Positions 8,207 to 18,343 of a stretch of 64,000 nucleotides of DNA are shown in pieces (within the stretch, counting starts at the first letter, position 1; each line of letters opens with the position of its first letter). The notes beneath the pieces are model-generated. The model was not told where the DNA came from. It saw nothing but the letters and a program-made list of their open reading frames with translations, and ran no database searches. A program made the translations under genes and the position numbers. The DNA is from Streptomyces soli. GTDB lineage: Bacteria > Actinomycetota > Actinomycetes > Streptomycetales > Streptomycetaceae. The stretch covers positions 1 through 64,000 of the forward strand of contig NZ_RJVR01000126.1 in NCBI RefSeq assembly GCF_003999195.1, in the 5' to 3' direction.

Positions 8207-8997
8207 ACGACGACATGAGCAGCGACGCCAGCAGCGCCAGCAGCGGCGACAAGAGTGAGACCAGCAGCGTCGACATCCGCGGGCTAAGCCGGACCTTCGA
8301 CGGCCGTACGGTCATCGACGACCTCGATCTGACCATCGCGAAGGGCGAGTTCGTCGCCCTTCTCGGCCACAGCGGCTGCGGCAAGAGCACCCTGCTGCGC
8401 ATCCTCGCCGGCCTCGACGACGAGATCAGCGGCGAGGTCATCGTCCCTGCCCGCCGGTCGGCCGCCTTCCAGTCACCCCGGCTCATGCCGTGGCTGAGGG
8501 TCTGGCGCAACGTCGTCCTCGGCCTGCCCGGGAGGGCCAACCGCGACCGTGCGCTGGCCACCCGCTACCTCGCCGAGGTCGGCATCGAGGAACGCGCCGG
8601 GGTATGGCCCAAGACGCTCTCCGGCGGCGAGGCCCAGCGCGTCTCGCTTGCCCGGGCCCTCGTACGCGAACCGGAACTGCTGCTGCTCGACGAGCCGTTC
8701 GGCGCGCTGGACGCCCTGACCCGGGTCAACGCCCAGCGACTGGTCGGCGAGCTGTGGCAGCGGCACGGCTGCTCCATCCTCCTGGTCACGCACGACGTGG
8801 AGGAGGCGCTGCTGCTCGCCGACCGCGTCCTGGTCATGGACGCCGGTGGCATCGCCCACGAGGTGACCGTCGACCTGCCCCGCCCCCGCGCCCTCGGCTC
8901 GCCCGAATTCGTCAGCCTGCGCAGCCGGTTGCTCGGCTGGCTGGGCGTCCACGACGCATCGGCCTCGGAAACACCCCTCGAAAGGATCTCGTCATGA
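8203..8997 (+). CDS. ssuB: sulfonate-type ABC transporter ATP-binding protein
   Basis: 264 aa. After an Asp/Ser-rich 25-residue leader come Walker A (GHSGCGKST, about residues 57-65), the Q-loop region (AFQSPRLMPWLRVWRN), the signature LSGGEAQRVSLARAL, Walker B (LLLLDEPFGALDAL) and the H-loop (LVTHDVEEAL). The order and the LMPWLRV wording match SsuB/TauB. The GTG at 8203 overlaps the ssuC stop (GTGA); an ATG at 8215 is the alternative start. It energises uptake through SsuC. Confidence 0.9.
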   Translation: MNDDMSSDASSASSGDKSETSSVDIRGLSRTFDGRTVIDDLDLTIAKGEFVALLGHSGCGKSTLLRILAGLDDEISGEVIVPARRSAAFQSPRLMPWLRVWRNVVLGLPGRANRDRALATRYLAEVGIEERAGVWPKTLSGGEAQRVSLARALVREPELLLLDEPFGALDALTRVNAQRLVGELWQRHGCSILLVTHDVEEALLLADRVLVMDAGGIAHEVTVDLPRPRALGSPEFVSLRSRLLGWLGVHDASASETPLERISS

Positions 8998-9971
8998 CCC
9001 GCGGACTCCGCGCCCTCCTCGCATCGCTCACCCTCGCCGCCACGGGCTTCGCCGCGACCGGCTGCGGAGGCGCGGCCGGCGCGGCATCGTCCTCCCCCCA
9101 GGTCACCCTCACCGTCGGCGACCAGGCCAAGAGCCTCCAGACGCTGCTCAACGCCTCCGGGGTCCTCAAGGGCACCTCGTACAAGGTCAAGTGGGCCGAG
9201 TTCGAGGGCGCCGCCCCGCTCTTCCAGGCCGTGCAGGCGGGCGCCGCCGACACCTCGTACGCGGCCGATCTGCCCACCCTCCAGGCGCAGAGCGGGGGCG
9301 TACCGGTCAAGGGGGTCGCGGCGCTGCACAACGACGGGTCGTCGACCGGCATCGTCGTCCAGAAGAACTCGAGCGTGAAGACAGTCAGCGACTTGAAGGG
9401 CAAGAACGTCGTCGTCTCCTCCGCCCGGGGCAGCATTGCCGAATACCTGCTCGCCAACGCCCTGCAGCAGGCCGGGCTGAAGTACTCCGACGTGCACGTG
9501 CAATACCTGCTGCCCACCCAGGCACAGGCCGCCTTCACCGCCGGCAAGATCGAGGCCTGGGCGACCTTCGGCACCTACAAGGCGGCCGTGGTCGACCAGG
9601 GCGCCCGGCAGATAGTCGACGGGACCGGCGGCCGGGTCAGTGGCTACGGCTTCATCGGCGCTGCGGACAAGGCGCTGGCCGACCAGGGCAAGAAGGCCGC
9701 GATCAAGGACTTCCTGGGGCGCTTGGACAAGGCGCTGACCTGGAGCGGCACCCACCAGGACGCGTACGCCCAGGCCATAGAGAAGGCGACCGGCGCAAAG
9801 GCGGCGGTCGCGCAGCTGATCGTCAAGCAGGGCTACGGCGAACTGGTCCCGATCACCCCGGCCGTGACCAAGACGGTCCAGAACGTGGCGGACACGATGC
9901 ACGGCATCAAGATCCTCGACCCCAACGTCAATGTCGCCGACTCCGTCGACACCAGCCTCTTCGCCAAGTAA
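8994..9971 (+). CDS. ssuA: sulfonate-type ABC transporter substrate-binding lipoprotein
   Basis: 325 aa. A type II signal peptide ends at the lipobox AATGC (Cys24), anchoring the protein outside the membrane. The mature part is an NMT1/SsuA-like periplasmic-binding fold with the usual DLPTLQAQSGGVPVKGVAAL and DLKGKNVVVSSARGSIAEYL segments. The ATG overlaps the ssuB stop (ATGA), completing a coupled C-B-A transporter unit. The ligand is inferred to be a sulfonate or other organosulfur compound from the neighbouring sulfurtransferase and flavin monooxygenase remnant. Confidence 0.9.
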   Translation: MTRGLRALLASLTLAATGFAATGCGGAAGAASSSPQVTLTVGDQAKSLQTLLNASGVLKGTSYKVKWAEFEGAAPLFQAVQAGAADTSYAADLPTLQAQSGGVPVKGVAALHNDGSSTGIVVQKNSSVKTVSDLKGKNVVVSSARGSIAEYLLANALQQAGLKYSDVHVQYLLPTQAQAAFTAGKIEAWATFGTYKAAVVDQGARQIVDGTGGRVSGYGFIGAADKALADQGKKAAIKDFLGRLDKALTWSGTHQDAYAQAIEKATGAKAAVAQLIVKQGYGELVPITPAVTKTVQNVADTMHGIKILDPNVNVADSVDTSLFAK

Positions 9972-10002
9972 CCGGCACAAGCCACGTAAGGAGCCCGCGG
10001 CC

Positions 10003-10924
10003 ATGCCCGTGGAATTCATCAGCGCCATCCACCCCAACCGCGCCAACGACGGCGAACCGATCCGCGGCCTCGGTATCGACCCCGACCACACGCGCAGGTT
10101 CGCCCGCGCGCTGGACGACGGCGGCTTCGACTACACCCTCGTCGCCTACCACTCCTCCTCGCCCGACGCCCTCCAGCTCGCCCAGTTCGTCGCCACCAAC
10201 ACCGAGCGGCTCAAGCCGATGCTCGCCCACCGCCCCGGCGTGACCTTCCCGACCCACGCCGCCCGCGCCTTCGCCACGCTCGACCGGATCAGTAAGGGCA
10301 GGCTGTCCGTCCACATCATCTCCGGCGGCAACGACGAGGAGCAGCGCCGCGAGGGCGACTACCTCTCCAAGTCCGAGCGATACGCCCGCTCGGACGAGTA
10401 CATCCAGATCCTGCGCAAGGTGTGGTCCGCGGGCGGCCCCGTCTCGCACGAGGGTGCGCACTACCGCTTCGAGGGCTTCCAGTCCCAAGTGGCGCCCTAT
10501 CAGGACACCATCCCGATCTCTGTCGGCGGCTCCTCCGAGGACGCCTACCGCGTGGGCGGACAGCAGGGCGACATCTTCGGCCTGTGGGGCGAGCCGCTGA
10601 AGGAGACCGCCGAGCAGATCGCCTCCGTCAACGCGTACGCCGACGCCGCCTGGCGCCCCCGGCCGCGTATCTGGGTCTCCTTCCGGCCGATCATCGCCCC
10701 CACGGACGAGCTTGCCTGGGAGAAGGCCCACCGCATCCTCGGACAGGTCAAGGCCAACCACGCCGAGAGCGCCAAGCACACCCACTACCCGGCCTTCGGC
10801 ACCGGCCGCCCCGCAAACGTCGGCTCCCAGCGGCTGCTGGATGTCGCCGCCCGTGGCGATCTGCACGACCGCGCGCTGTGGACCCCGCTGGCCACCGCCA
10901 CCAACGCTTCCGGCTCCACCACCG
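10003..10924 (+). pseudogene. LLM-class (SsuD-like) flavin monooxygenase, C-terminus lost
   Basis: From the ATG at 10003 the frame gives about 307 residues of a bacterial-luciferase-like monooxygenase: FISAIHPNRANDGEPIRGLG, FARALDDGGFDYTLVAYHSS, RPGVTFPTHAARAFATLD and RLSVHIISGGNDEEQRREGD, as in SsuD-type desulfonating enzymes. At about 10924 the homology stops after ATATNASGSTTA, just before the conserved C-terminal region. The following DNA is the middle of an acyl-CoA-dehydrogenase-like gene in another frame. A deletion has therefore removed this gene's 3' end. It begins 31 bp after ssuA. Confidence 0.8.
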
Positions 10925-11601
10925 CGGCGCCGAGGGCCTGGACTACTTCCTGGTCTGGGCCACCACCGACGAACCCGAGCCCCGGGTCGGCACCTTCGCC
11001 GTCCCGGGCTCCACCCCCGGCATCGAGATCACGCAGCGCTGGGACCACCTGGGCCTGCGCGCCAGCGGCAGCCACGACATCACCTTCCGCGAGGTCGAGG
11101 TGCCCGAGGACAACCTGGTCGAGATCGCCGCCCAGGGCCCCGGCGCCCAGCAGGACAACCGCGCCCTCGCCGCCCTCCACCTGCCGCTCAACGCCCTCTA
11201 CCTGGGCGTCGCCCGAGCCGCCCAGCGCTACTTCCACCGCTTCGCTCACGAACGCGTCCCCAGCAACCTCGGCCACCCCGTCGCCGAGACCGAACGCTTC
11301 CGCCGCGCCGCAGGCGAGATCGAGCTGCTCCTCGACAGCGCCGAGCAACTCGTCTTCGGCGGCGCCGAACGCGTCGACGCCGGCGACGGCTCGTACACCC
11401 CCGAACAGGCCCTCGGCACCAAGGTCCTGGCCGCCCGGCACGCCACCACGGCCGTGGAAACCGCCGTCCGGCTCCTCGGCAACCCGGGCCTGAGCCGCGC
11501 CAACCCCCTGGAGCGGCACTACCGCGACATCCAGTGCGCCCCCTCCACGCGCCCCAGGACGACATCGTCCTGCTCGCCCTCGGGAAGGCGGCCCTGGGCC
11601 G

Positions 11602-11605
<4 letters not shown>
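10925..11605 (+). pseudogene. acyl-CoA dehydrogenase-like (DszC/SfnB-type) gene, N-terminus lost and frameshifted
   Basis: From about 10926 another frame reads GAEGLDYFLVWATTDEPEPR, WDHLGLRASGSHDITFREV, then the C-terminal helical domain (AAGEIELLLDSAEQLVFGG, TAVETAVRLLGNPGLSR). This is the middle and C-terminal portion of a flavin-dependent acyl-CoA-dehydrogenase-fold monooxygenase such as DszC. The N-terminal domain is missing. A second lesion lies near 11531 (CGCCCCCTCC), after which the natural end HAPQDDIVLLALGKAALGR is in another frame, ending at 11603-11605. The stop overlaps the next ATG, the ancestral coupling. Confidence 0.8.
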
Positions 11606-13068
<1,463 letters not shown>

Positions 13069-13275
13069 GAGGCCGCGCGAATAGGTGGGGCGGTGTCGCG
13101 TGCCGATGGGCGGCGCCTGGTGGCGTTGTCGTCGGTCGACGACGTCTCCCAGCCTGGCGGCTGGGTGGGGGCACTCTCCCCCCGGACGGAGTCTGGGGGG
13201 AGAGTGCCCCCACCGCCTTGCCAGACTCGGCCCTCGACACGCTCCATCCTCCGCCCCACCTATTTGCGCGGCCTC
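13069..13275. mobile_element. MITE-like element A (207 bp, 25-bp TIRs, TAA target duplication)
   Basis: Terminal inverted repeats start GAGGCCGCGC at 13069 and end GCGCGGCCTC at 13275; 24 of 25 terminal bases match. TAA occurs directly on both sides (13066-13068 and 13276-13278), a TNA-type 3-bp duplication as known for the IS1031 group of the IS5 family. The left TAA is the stop codon of the FAD oxidase. Inside is a perfect 20-bp hairpin (13164-13183 and 13195-13214, 11-nt loop) that could also terminate transcription. There is no coding capacity, so any transposase would act in trans. Confidence 0.75.
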
Positions 13276-13367
13276 TAAAACGTAGTCGCCCGCTTCCCAG
13301 GCGCGGTTGTCAGTGCCCGGTGCAAGACTGAGGACGACCAGGGACAGCACCTGTCGAAGGAGCGGAC

Positions 13368-14165
13368 ATGCTCAGCACAAACTATGTTCCCGGCGCCCCC
13401 AACTGGATCGACCTGGGTTCGCCCGACATCGACGCCTCCGTCGCCTTCTACGGCGGCCTGTTCGGCTGGACCTTCCAGTCGCTCGGCCCCGAGGCGGGCG
13501 GTTACGGCTTCTTCCAGCTCGACGGCAGGACCGTGGCAGCCGTCGGCCCGCTCATGCAGCAGGGCGCCGGCCCGGCCTGGACCATCTACTTCCAGACCCC
13601 CGACGCCGACCTCACCGCCAAGACCGTCGAGCAGGCCGGCGGCACCGTCCGCTTCGAGCCGATGGACGTCTTCACCGCCGGCCGGATGGCTGGGTTCACC
13701 GACCCCACCGGCGCCGAATTCGCGGCCTGGCAGCCGAACGAGACCAAGGGCCTGGACGCCGTCACCGAACCCGGCACGCTCTGCTGGACCGAGCTGCACA
13801 CCACCGACGCGGCCGCCGCCCGCAACTTCTACCACGCGGTCTTCGCCTGGGACGCCCAGGACATGCCGCTCCCCGGCGGCCTGACCTACACCGTCGTCTC
13901 CACCACCGGCGGCGGCCAGGAAGCCTCCATCGGCGGCATCATGCAACTCGCCGACGAGTACGTCTCCTCCGGCGCGACCTCGCACTGGCTGCCGTACTTC
14001 GAGGTCACCGACGTCGACGCCGTCGTCACCAAGGCCAACCAGACCGGCGGCACCGTCCACATGCCCGCCGTCGACATGGAAGGGGTCGGCCGCATGGCCG
14101 CACTCGCCGACCCGTCCGGCGCGCTCTTCTCCGTCATCAAGAGCCAGCCGCCCATGCAGGCCTGA
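13368..14165 (+). CDS. two-domain VOC family protein
   Basis: 265 aa with two tandem glyoxalase-like modules. The first (about residues 8-118) contains NWIDLGSPDIDASVAFYGGL and ends DPTGAEFAAWQ; the second (about 135-260) contains CWTELHTTDAAAARNFYHAV and ends DPSGALFSVIKS. The GLFGWTF and LHTTD wording matches the Streptomyces family often annotated as hydroxylase or Cfp30B-like. The substrate is unknown. It starts 92 bp after MITE A, whose insertion may have displaced upstream regulatory DNA. Confidence 0.85.
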   Translation: MLSTNYVPGAPNWIDLGSPDIDASVAFYGGLFGWTFQSLGPEAGGYGFFQLDGRTVAAVGPLMQQGAGPAWTIYFQTPDADLTAKTVEQAGGTVRFEPMDVFTAGRMAGFTDPTGAEFAAWQPNETKGLDAVTEPGTLCWTELHTTDAAAARNFYHAVFAWDAQDMPLPGGLTYTVVSTTGGGQEASIGGIMQLADEYVSSGATSHWLPYFEVTDVDAVVTKANQTGGTVHMPAVDMEGVGRMAALADPSGALFSVIKSQPPMQA

Positions 14166-14187
14166 CCAACCCGGCACCGTCTGCTCG

Positions 14188-15093
14188 CTACTCCGGGGGC
14201 GTCGGGGTGTCGTGGCTGGCGAACATGGCCTGGATGTCCAGCTCGAGCTGGATCGTCGGACCGACGACCGCGATGCCCCGCGCCAGCATCTTGCGCCAGT
14301 TGAGGGTGTAGTCCTCGCGATGCAGTTCGGCCTTGGCCAGGGCGGCGCAGCGGAGCTCCTCGCCATAGCCGCCGGTGGTGAGGCCGAGGTAGGTGGTCTC
14401 GAGGCCGACCGAGCGGCTGATGCCGTGCATGGTCAGGTGGCCCTGGAGGGTCCACTTGGAGCCGCCGCGGTGCACGAAGCGGTCGCTGGCGAAGTGGACG
14501 TAGGGATAGCGGTCGACGTCGAGGAAGTCGTCGGAGCGCAGGTGGTTGTCGCGGGTCTTGTTGCAGGTGGCGATGCTGGCGGCCTCGATATGGACCTCGA
14601 CCTGCGAGTCCTCCATCCGGTCGGCGATGCGGATGCTGCCCTCGAAGCGCTCGAAGCGGCCGTGCACATTTGCCATGCCCACGTGCTTGGCGATGAAGCG
14701 GATCGCGGTGTGCGGCGGGTCGAAGAGCCAGGTGCCGGGCGGCGGGAGCTCGGCCTGCGGCGACGGCGCCAACTGCACCTGGCCGATGGGGGACTGGAGC
14801 CCCTCGGCTATCTCCACCGTGCCGCGGTACGGATGCAGGCTGTCGGCGCTGATGGTGACGGTGTAGTTGCCGGGCGGCAGCGTGGTCAGGAAGGTGCCGT
14901 ACGGGTCGCTGGTGCCCTTCACCCGGGTCCGGCCGGTGGCCATGTCGCTGACCGTGATATCCGCGCTGCCCATCGGATGGCCGATCGGATCCAGGACCTG
15001 GCAGCTCAGCAGACCCGCGCCCGAGGCGATCGGTGGAAGCAGTGGCGTCCCGCCGCTGTCGGATGTCGTACCCCTGCGCCGCAGCAGCGCCAT
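14188..15093 (-). CDS. YceI-family protein with N-terminal carboxypeptidase-regulatory-like domain
   Basis: 301 aa. Residues about 25-105 form a Cna-B/carboxypeptidase-regulatory-like beta domain (LLSCQVLDPIGHPMGSADIT, LPPGNYTVTISAD). Residues about 115-290 are a YceI lipocalin-like domain with the typical opening GTWLFDPPHTAIRFIAKHVG, DNHLRSDDFLDVDRYPYVHF and LTMHGISRSVGLETTYLG. YceI proteins bind long-chain isoprenoid or amide ligands. No signal peptide is seen, so a cytoplasmic form is expected. This fusion is common in Streptomyces. It ends 22 bp from the convergent VOC gene. Confidence 0.88.
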   Translation of the reverse strand: MALLRRRGTTSDSGGTPLLPPIASGAGLLSCQVLDPIGHPMGSADITVSDMATGRTRVKGTSDPYGTFLTTLPPGNYTVTISADSLHPYRGTVEIAEGLQSPIGQVQLAPSPQAELPPPGTWLFDPPHTAIRFIAKHVGMANVHGRFERFEGSIRIADRMEDSQVEVHIEAASIATCNKTRDNHLRSDDFLDVDRYPYVHFASDRFVHRGGSKWTLQGHLTMHGISRSVGLETTYLGLTTGGYGEELRCAALAKAELHREDYTLNWRKMLARGIAVVGPTIQLELDIQAMFASHDTPTPPE

Positions 15094-15242
15094 GACCGCC
15101 TATCCTCTCTGCCGCTCGCTGTCCTCCGCGGTAGGCGCGGAGAGATGGACTCAACCCTAGATGGTTGCGCTCTGCAATCGCGAATCGGGGGGACCGTCAG
15201 ATCCCGCCCGGTCCCGGCTGACGCACCGGCAGCCACACGCGC

Positions 15243-15521
15243 ATGCCCCCCTATCAACAACGGGGCTTCACATTCGTCCTCCGCTCCCGGGACGAAATCC
15301 TGCGCTTCCTCACCGACAGCGGTCCGGAGGTGGTCGAGCCCGGCATCGTCCCGGCCCACCACTGGCGTCCCGACCATGCCTCGGACAACGGCGACGGCGA
15401 AGCCGTGAACCAGGACATCCTCGACTCCCTCGAGCCCATCGACAAGGTCCGCCACCTCGACATCAACGACGTCACGGACGACGACATCAACGCCTACGGC
15501 ACGGTCGCGTACAAGCCCTGA
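15243..15521 (+). pseudogene. C-terminal fragment of a DUF574-type SAM methyltransferase
   Basis: 92 codons from the ATG at 15243. FVLRSRDEILRFLTDSGPEV, then VEPGIVPAHHWRPD, matches the C-terminal part of Methyltransf_19 (DUF574) enzymes (R---E---F-dG--LVEPG-V-v--WRPD), and the end YGTVAYKP matches their closing YGGVARKP. The SAM-binding half is absent, and the intervening acidic stretch (DILDSLEPIDKVRHLDINDV) is not typical, so the fragment may be a fusion of two remnants. It could be expressed as a small protein. Confidence 0.5.
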
Positions 15522-15576
15522 CCGGCAAGGACACGAACCTTCCGCCGGACCACGGGCCGGGGCTACGCTCCGGCCC

Positions 15577-16080
15577 GTGACTCTCATCGAAACCGATCGC
15601 CTGCGCCTGAGACCGCTGACCACCGCGGACGTGGACGCATTCGTCGCCCTGCACCAGGACGAGCGGGTGAACCGCTTCGTCGGTACTTACACCCAGCGCC
15701 AGGCCCTGGAGCGGCTCTCCGCTATCGAGACCCAGTGGGCCACCCGTGGTCACGGGCTGTGCGCCGTGGAACTGAAGGCAACGGGGGAGTTCCTCGGCCG
15801 CTGCGGCCTCCACTACTGGCGGCAGTTCGACGAGGTCGAGGTCGGCTGGACCCTGCGCGCCGAGGCCTGGGGCCACGGCTACGCGACGGAGGCCGCCCGC
15901 GCCGCCGTCGACTGGGGCTTCAGCCACCTCGGGCTCGACCTCATCACCGCCATGATCCACCACGGCAACACCGCGTCCGAGCGCGTCGCCGAACGGCTCG
16001 GCTTCACCTACGGCCGCGAGGACGTCCTGTTCGGCAAGCCGGTGAACGTCTTCGCCCTCAAGCCGGGCGGCGCCCGGTGA
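15577..16080 (+). CDS. GNAT N-acetyltransferase (RimJ/RimL-like)
   Basis: 167 aa starting with GTG at 15577. It opens LIETDRLRLRPLTTADVDAF and carries the acetyl-CoA-binding region VEVGWTLRAEAWGHGYATEA, followed by GLDLITAMIHHGNTASERVA and RLGFTYGRED, the usual order of RimJ/RimL acetyltransferases. These enzymes acetylate protein N-termini or small amines; the substrate here is unknown. It starts 55 bp after the methyltransferase fragment. Confidence 0.88.
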   Translation: MTLIETDRLRLRPLTTADVDAFVALHQDERVNRFVGTYTQRQALERLSAIETQWATRGHGLCAVELKATGEFLGRCGLHYWRQFDEVEVGWTLRAEAWGHGYATEAARAAVDWGFSHLGLDLITAMIHHGNTASERVAERLGFTYGREDVLFGKPVNVFALKPGGAR

Positions 16081-16248
16081 CCGGCCGGCAGGGCGCGTGG
16101 AACGCAGCCCTTCCCTTCCGCTTACGTTGAGCGTTGAGCCGTTGAGCCGCTTAGCCGTGACGATGACCGGCTGTCCGAAGCTCACGTCCGCCCTCGTACG
16201 GGCCACCCCGGCCCCGCGGTGAAGTAGGCCCTCCTGCGCCGCGGGGCC

Positions 16249-16374
16249 ATGAACCACCCCGACCTGGTGACGAAACCGACGGTCGGCCATGCTTACCTGA
16301 CGAGCGACGGCCCCGAACCGGCGGCCAGCGAACCGCCGGCGGACGAGCCGCTGCCCTCGCGCTTCGCGCCCTGA
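16249..16374 (+). CDS. small hypothetical ORF (41 aa)
   Basis: ATG at 16249 to TGA at 16372-16374 encodes MNHPDLVTKPTVGHAYLTSD and an acidic Pro/Ala-rich tail. No family is recognised. It ends 13 bp before the peroxiredoxin start, so it may be an upstream ORF of that mRNA or a decayed gene end. Evidence for translation is weak. Confidence 0.25.
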   Translation: MNHPDLVTKPTVGHAYLTSDGPEPAASEPPADEPLPSRFAP

Positions 16375-16387
16375 GCTAAGGACTCCC

Positions 16388-16888
16388 ATGGCCAAAACCC
16401 CCGAGGTCGGCACCCCCGCGCCCGACTTCACCCTGCCCGGCCTCCTCCTCGCCACCGACGACAGTGCCGGTGACGCCGTGCGCGGCAGCTACACGCTCTC
16501 CGAGCAGCGCGGCAAGCCGCTGGTCCTGGTCTTCTACCCGGGCGACAACACCGCCGTCTGCACCAAGCAGTTGTGCGCCTACACCTCCGACCTGGACCGC
16601 TTCAAGGACCTCGGCGCCACCGTCTGGGGCATCAGCCCCCAGGACCTGGACAGCCACGAGGGCTTCGCCCGCCGTTACGACCTGCGCTTCCCGCTGCTCG
16701 CCGACACCGCCCGCGAGGTGGTGAAGTCGTACGGCATCGCCGTGCCCGGACTCGGCCTGCGCCGCTCGGTGTTCATCATCGACGCGGCCGGGACCGTGCG
16801 CTGGAAGCACGTGGCCCTGGCCGGGCTGACCTTCCAGAGCACTGACATCCTCACCGGTGAGCTGGAGAAGGCGCTGGCCACTAGCTAG
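16388..16888 (+). CDS. peroxiredoxin of the Bcp/PrxQ type
   Basis: 166 aa thioredoxin-fold protein. It has PAPDFTLPGL near the start, GKPLVLVFYPGDNTAVCTKQ with the peroxidatic Cys58, and Cys63 five residues on (TxxCTxxxC), the arrangement of two-cysteine PrxQ/Bcp enzymes that reduce hydroperoxides with thioredoxin. RSVFIIDAAGTVRWKHVAL closes the fold. Length matches the family. It converges with a TetR regulator gene 17 bp downstream. It is cytoplasmic, with no signal peptide. Confidence 0.9.
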   Translation: MAKTPEVGTPAPDFTLPGLLLATDDSAGDAVRGSYTLSEQRGKPLVLVFYPGDNTAVCTKQLCAYTSDLDRFKDLGATVWGISPQDLDSHEGFARRYDLRFPLLADTAREVVKSYGIAVPGLGLRRSVFIIDAAGTVRWKHVALAGLTFQSTDILTGELEKALATS

Positions 16889-16905
16889 GACAGGCCTGGG
16901 CCTGG

Positions 16906-17535
16906 CTAGCCGCCCAGCCAGTGCTGCCGGCCGAGGTGCATCAGGTAGAGCTGACGGCGCGCGGTCCCCGCGATCCGCGCCTCGGCCTCCGGGTCCTCGG
17001 CCGGCGCCTCCATGAAGGCGGTGGCGGTCATCAGCATGCGGTCGACGTAGAGCTCGGACAGCATCCGCAGATCCGCCGCGCTCCAACCCTCCGACAGCGG
17101 TTGCGCCCCGAGCGCGGCGCCCACCTCGTCGGCGAACTGCCCCAGTTCGGCCGCGATCGCCTCCCGTACCGGCTTTACGCCGCCGTGCCGTTCCCGCGCG
17201 ATGAAGCGGATGTGGGCGCGGTGCTCGCGTACATGCCGGGCGATGACGTCGACCGAGCGGTTGATGACCTCGGCGGCGTCGTCCTGCTCGTCGAGGATCG
17301 CCTGGATCATCGCGTGCAGACTTCCCAATGACTCGCCGACCAGGGCGACTCCGAGGTCCGCGATGTCCCGGAAGTGCCGGTAGAAGCCGGCCGGTGCGAC
17401 CCCCACGGCGCGGGTGACCTCGCGCAGGCCAAGGCTGCTCAGGCTCTGGTTCTCCAGCAGGCGCAGGCCGGCGTCGAGGAGGGCCTGACGGGTTTGCAGC
17501 TTTTGGGCCTGTCTGACCCCGAGGGTGTGACTCAT
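16906..17535 (-). CDS. TetR-family regulator (FabR-like)
   Basis: 209 aa. HTH at residues about 14-60: RQALLDAGLRLLENQSLSSL, then LREVTRAVGVAPAGFYRHF. The C-terminal ligand domain (AEVINRSVDVIARHVREHRA, RIAGTARRQLYLMHLGRQHW) resembles the FabR-like TetR subgroup. The gene diverges from a small membrane protein gene, and the 141-bp spacer contains two GTRAACAACTGTT sites, the likely operators. Autoregulation and control of the 17677-18146 pair are inferred. Confidence 0.88.
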   Translation of the reverse strand: MSHTLGVRQAQKLQTRQALLDAGLRLLENQSLSSLGLREVTRAVGVAPAGFYRHFRDIADLGVALVGESLGSLHAMIQAILDEQDDAAEVINRSVDVIARHVREHRAHIRFIARERHGGVKPVREAIAAELGQFADEVGAALGAQPLSEGWSAADLRMLSELYVDRMLMTATAFMEAPAEDPEAEARIAGTARRQLYLMHLGRQHWLGG

Positions 17536-17543
17536 GTCATCCA

Positions 17544-17626
17544 GTAAACAACTGTTCGCCGAGTCTGGCGACCCGTGGGACGAGTAGTCTTTAAGTCAGT
17601 GAACAACTGTTACTCCAACTGTTCAC
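17544..17626. promoter_or_regulatory. candidate TetR operators in divergent intergenic region
   Basis: GTAAACAACTGTT (17544-17556) and GTGAACAACTGTT (17599-17611) are near-identical direct copies. The second is part of a larger palindrome, GTGAACA (17599-17605) facing TGTTCAC (17620-17626). One site lies next to the TetR start, the other upstream of the small membrane gene, suggesting joint repression of both promoters. Confidence 0.5.
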
Positions 17627-17676
17627 TCAAAATCTCTTCGCAGGTCCTTCGCCACCACCCGAGAAAGAGCGCGCAC

Positions 17677-17832
17677 ATGGCCCTCCTTGTCGTCCTGGTC
17701 GCCTTCGGGGTCCTCCTCGGCGCCGCCTCCTACACCTCCCTCCCGGTTCTGATGGCCGGTGCCGGGCTCGTCGGTGCCTGGCTGCTCGCCTTCTACATCC
17801 GCGAGCGCGTCTCGCACACCCGCAACCGCTGA
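17677..17832 (+). CDS. small membrane protein (51 aa)
   Basis: From the ATG at 17677 the protein is almost wholly two hydrophobic segments (ALLVVLVAFGVLLGAASY and VLMAGAGLVGAWLLAFYI) with a basic tail RERVSHTRNR. It is widespread in Streptomyces next to FabR-like TetR genes, but its function is unknown. A longer frame from 17575 would read through the operator region and is unlikely. It is followed 20 bp later by another membrane protein gene, probably in one operon. Confidence 0.65.
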   Translation: MALLVVLVAFGVLLGAASYTSLPVLMAGAGLVGAWLLAFYIRERVSHTRNR

Positions 17833-17852
17833 CAACCCAGGGGGAAGCACTC

Positions 17853-18146
17853 ATGGACACCTACGCAACGCCCGACGCCACCAGGGCCCGCACCCGTCCC
17901 AAGGACGGCACCGACGGCGCCGACGGCATGGCCGTCGCCTCCTTCGTGCTCGGCCTGCTCGGGCTCCTCGCCTTCAACGCCGTCCTGGGCCCCTTCGCCC
18001 TGATCCTCGGCGGCATCTCCCTCGTCCGCGGCACCCGCCGCCCGGGCCGGGCGATCCTGGGTCTCTTCCTGGGCGCGGCCGACCTGGTCGTGCTGGTCGT
18101 GCTGGTCACGATGCACCACGGCGTCATCTGGCCGTTCGGCCTCTGA
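17853..18146 (+). CDS. DUF4190-type small membrane protein
   Basis: 97 aa: a charged N-terminus (ARTRPKDGTDGADG), then GMAVASFVLGLLGLLAFNAV and a second membrane segment ending VLVVLVTMHHGVIW. The A-A/S-x-VLG-LGLL pattern with GxRRPGRAI between the helices is the DUF4190 signature. Function unknown. It is preceded by a GGGGGAAG-type ribosome-binding region and followed by a strong terminator. Likely co-transcribed with the 17677 gene under the TetR regulator. Confidence 0.75.
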   Translation: MDTYATPDATRARTRPKDGTDGADGMAVASFVLGLLGLLAFNAVLGPFALILGGISLVRGTRRPGRAILGLFLGAADLVVLVVLVTMHHGVIWPFGL

Positions 18147-18169
18147 CCGGCGATCTTCGTTCACACGCC

Positions 18170-18204
18170 AGCGGGCCCCACCCCTTCCCGGGGTGGGGCC
18201 CGCT
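18170..18204 (+). terminator. strong hairpin terminator
   Basis: AGCGGGCCCCACCCC (18170-18184) pairs perfectly with GGGGTGGGGCCCGCT (18190-18204) around a 5-nt loop. It sits 24 bp after the DUF4190 stop and is followed by GTGTGTT, a weak U-containing tract usual for high-GC terminators. Confidence 0.8.
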
Positions 18205-18343
18205 GTGTGTTCGCGCGTAGCGAGTCCGTTTCCCGGGTCAATTACCGGCGTCCGGGGGTTGGCGCGGGTCGCGGGCGTGGTTGTCGTTCACGGACTTCAC
18301 TTAATCGTTCCGGCGAGCGATTAGTGAGAGGGGCGGTGGCCGT

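Noticed and set aside
15487-16455. Minus-strand frame opposite the GNAT gene
   Set aside because: No family features; GNAT motifs on the plus strand are complete.
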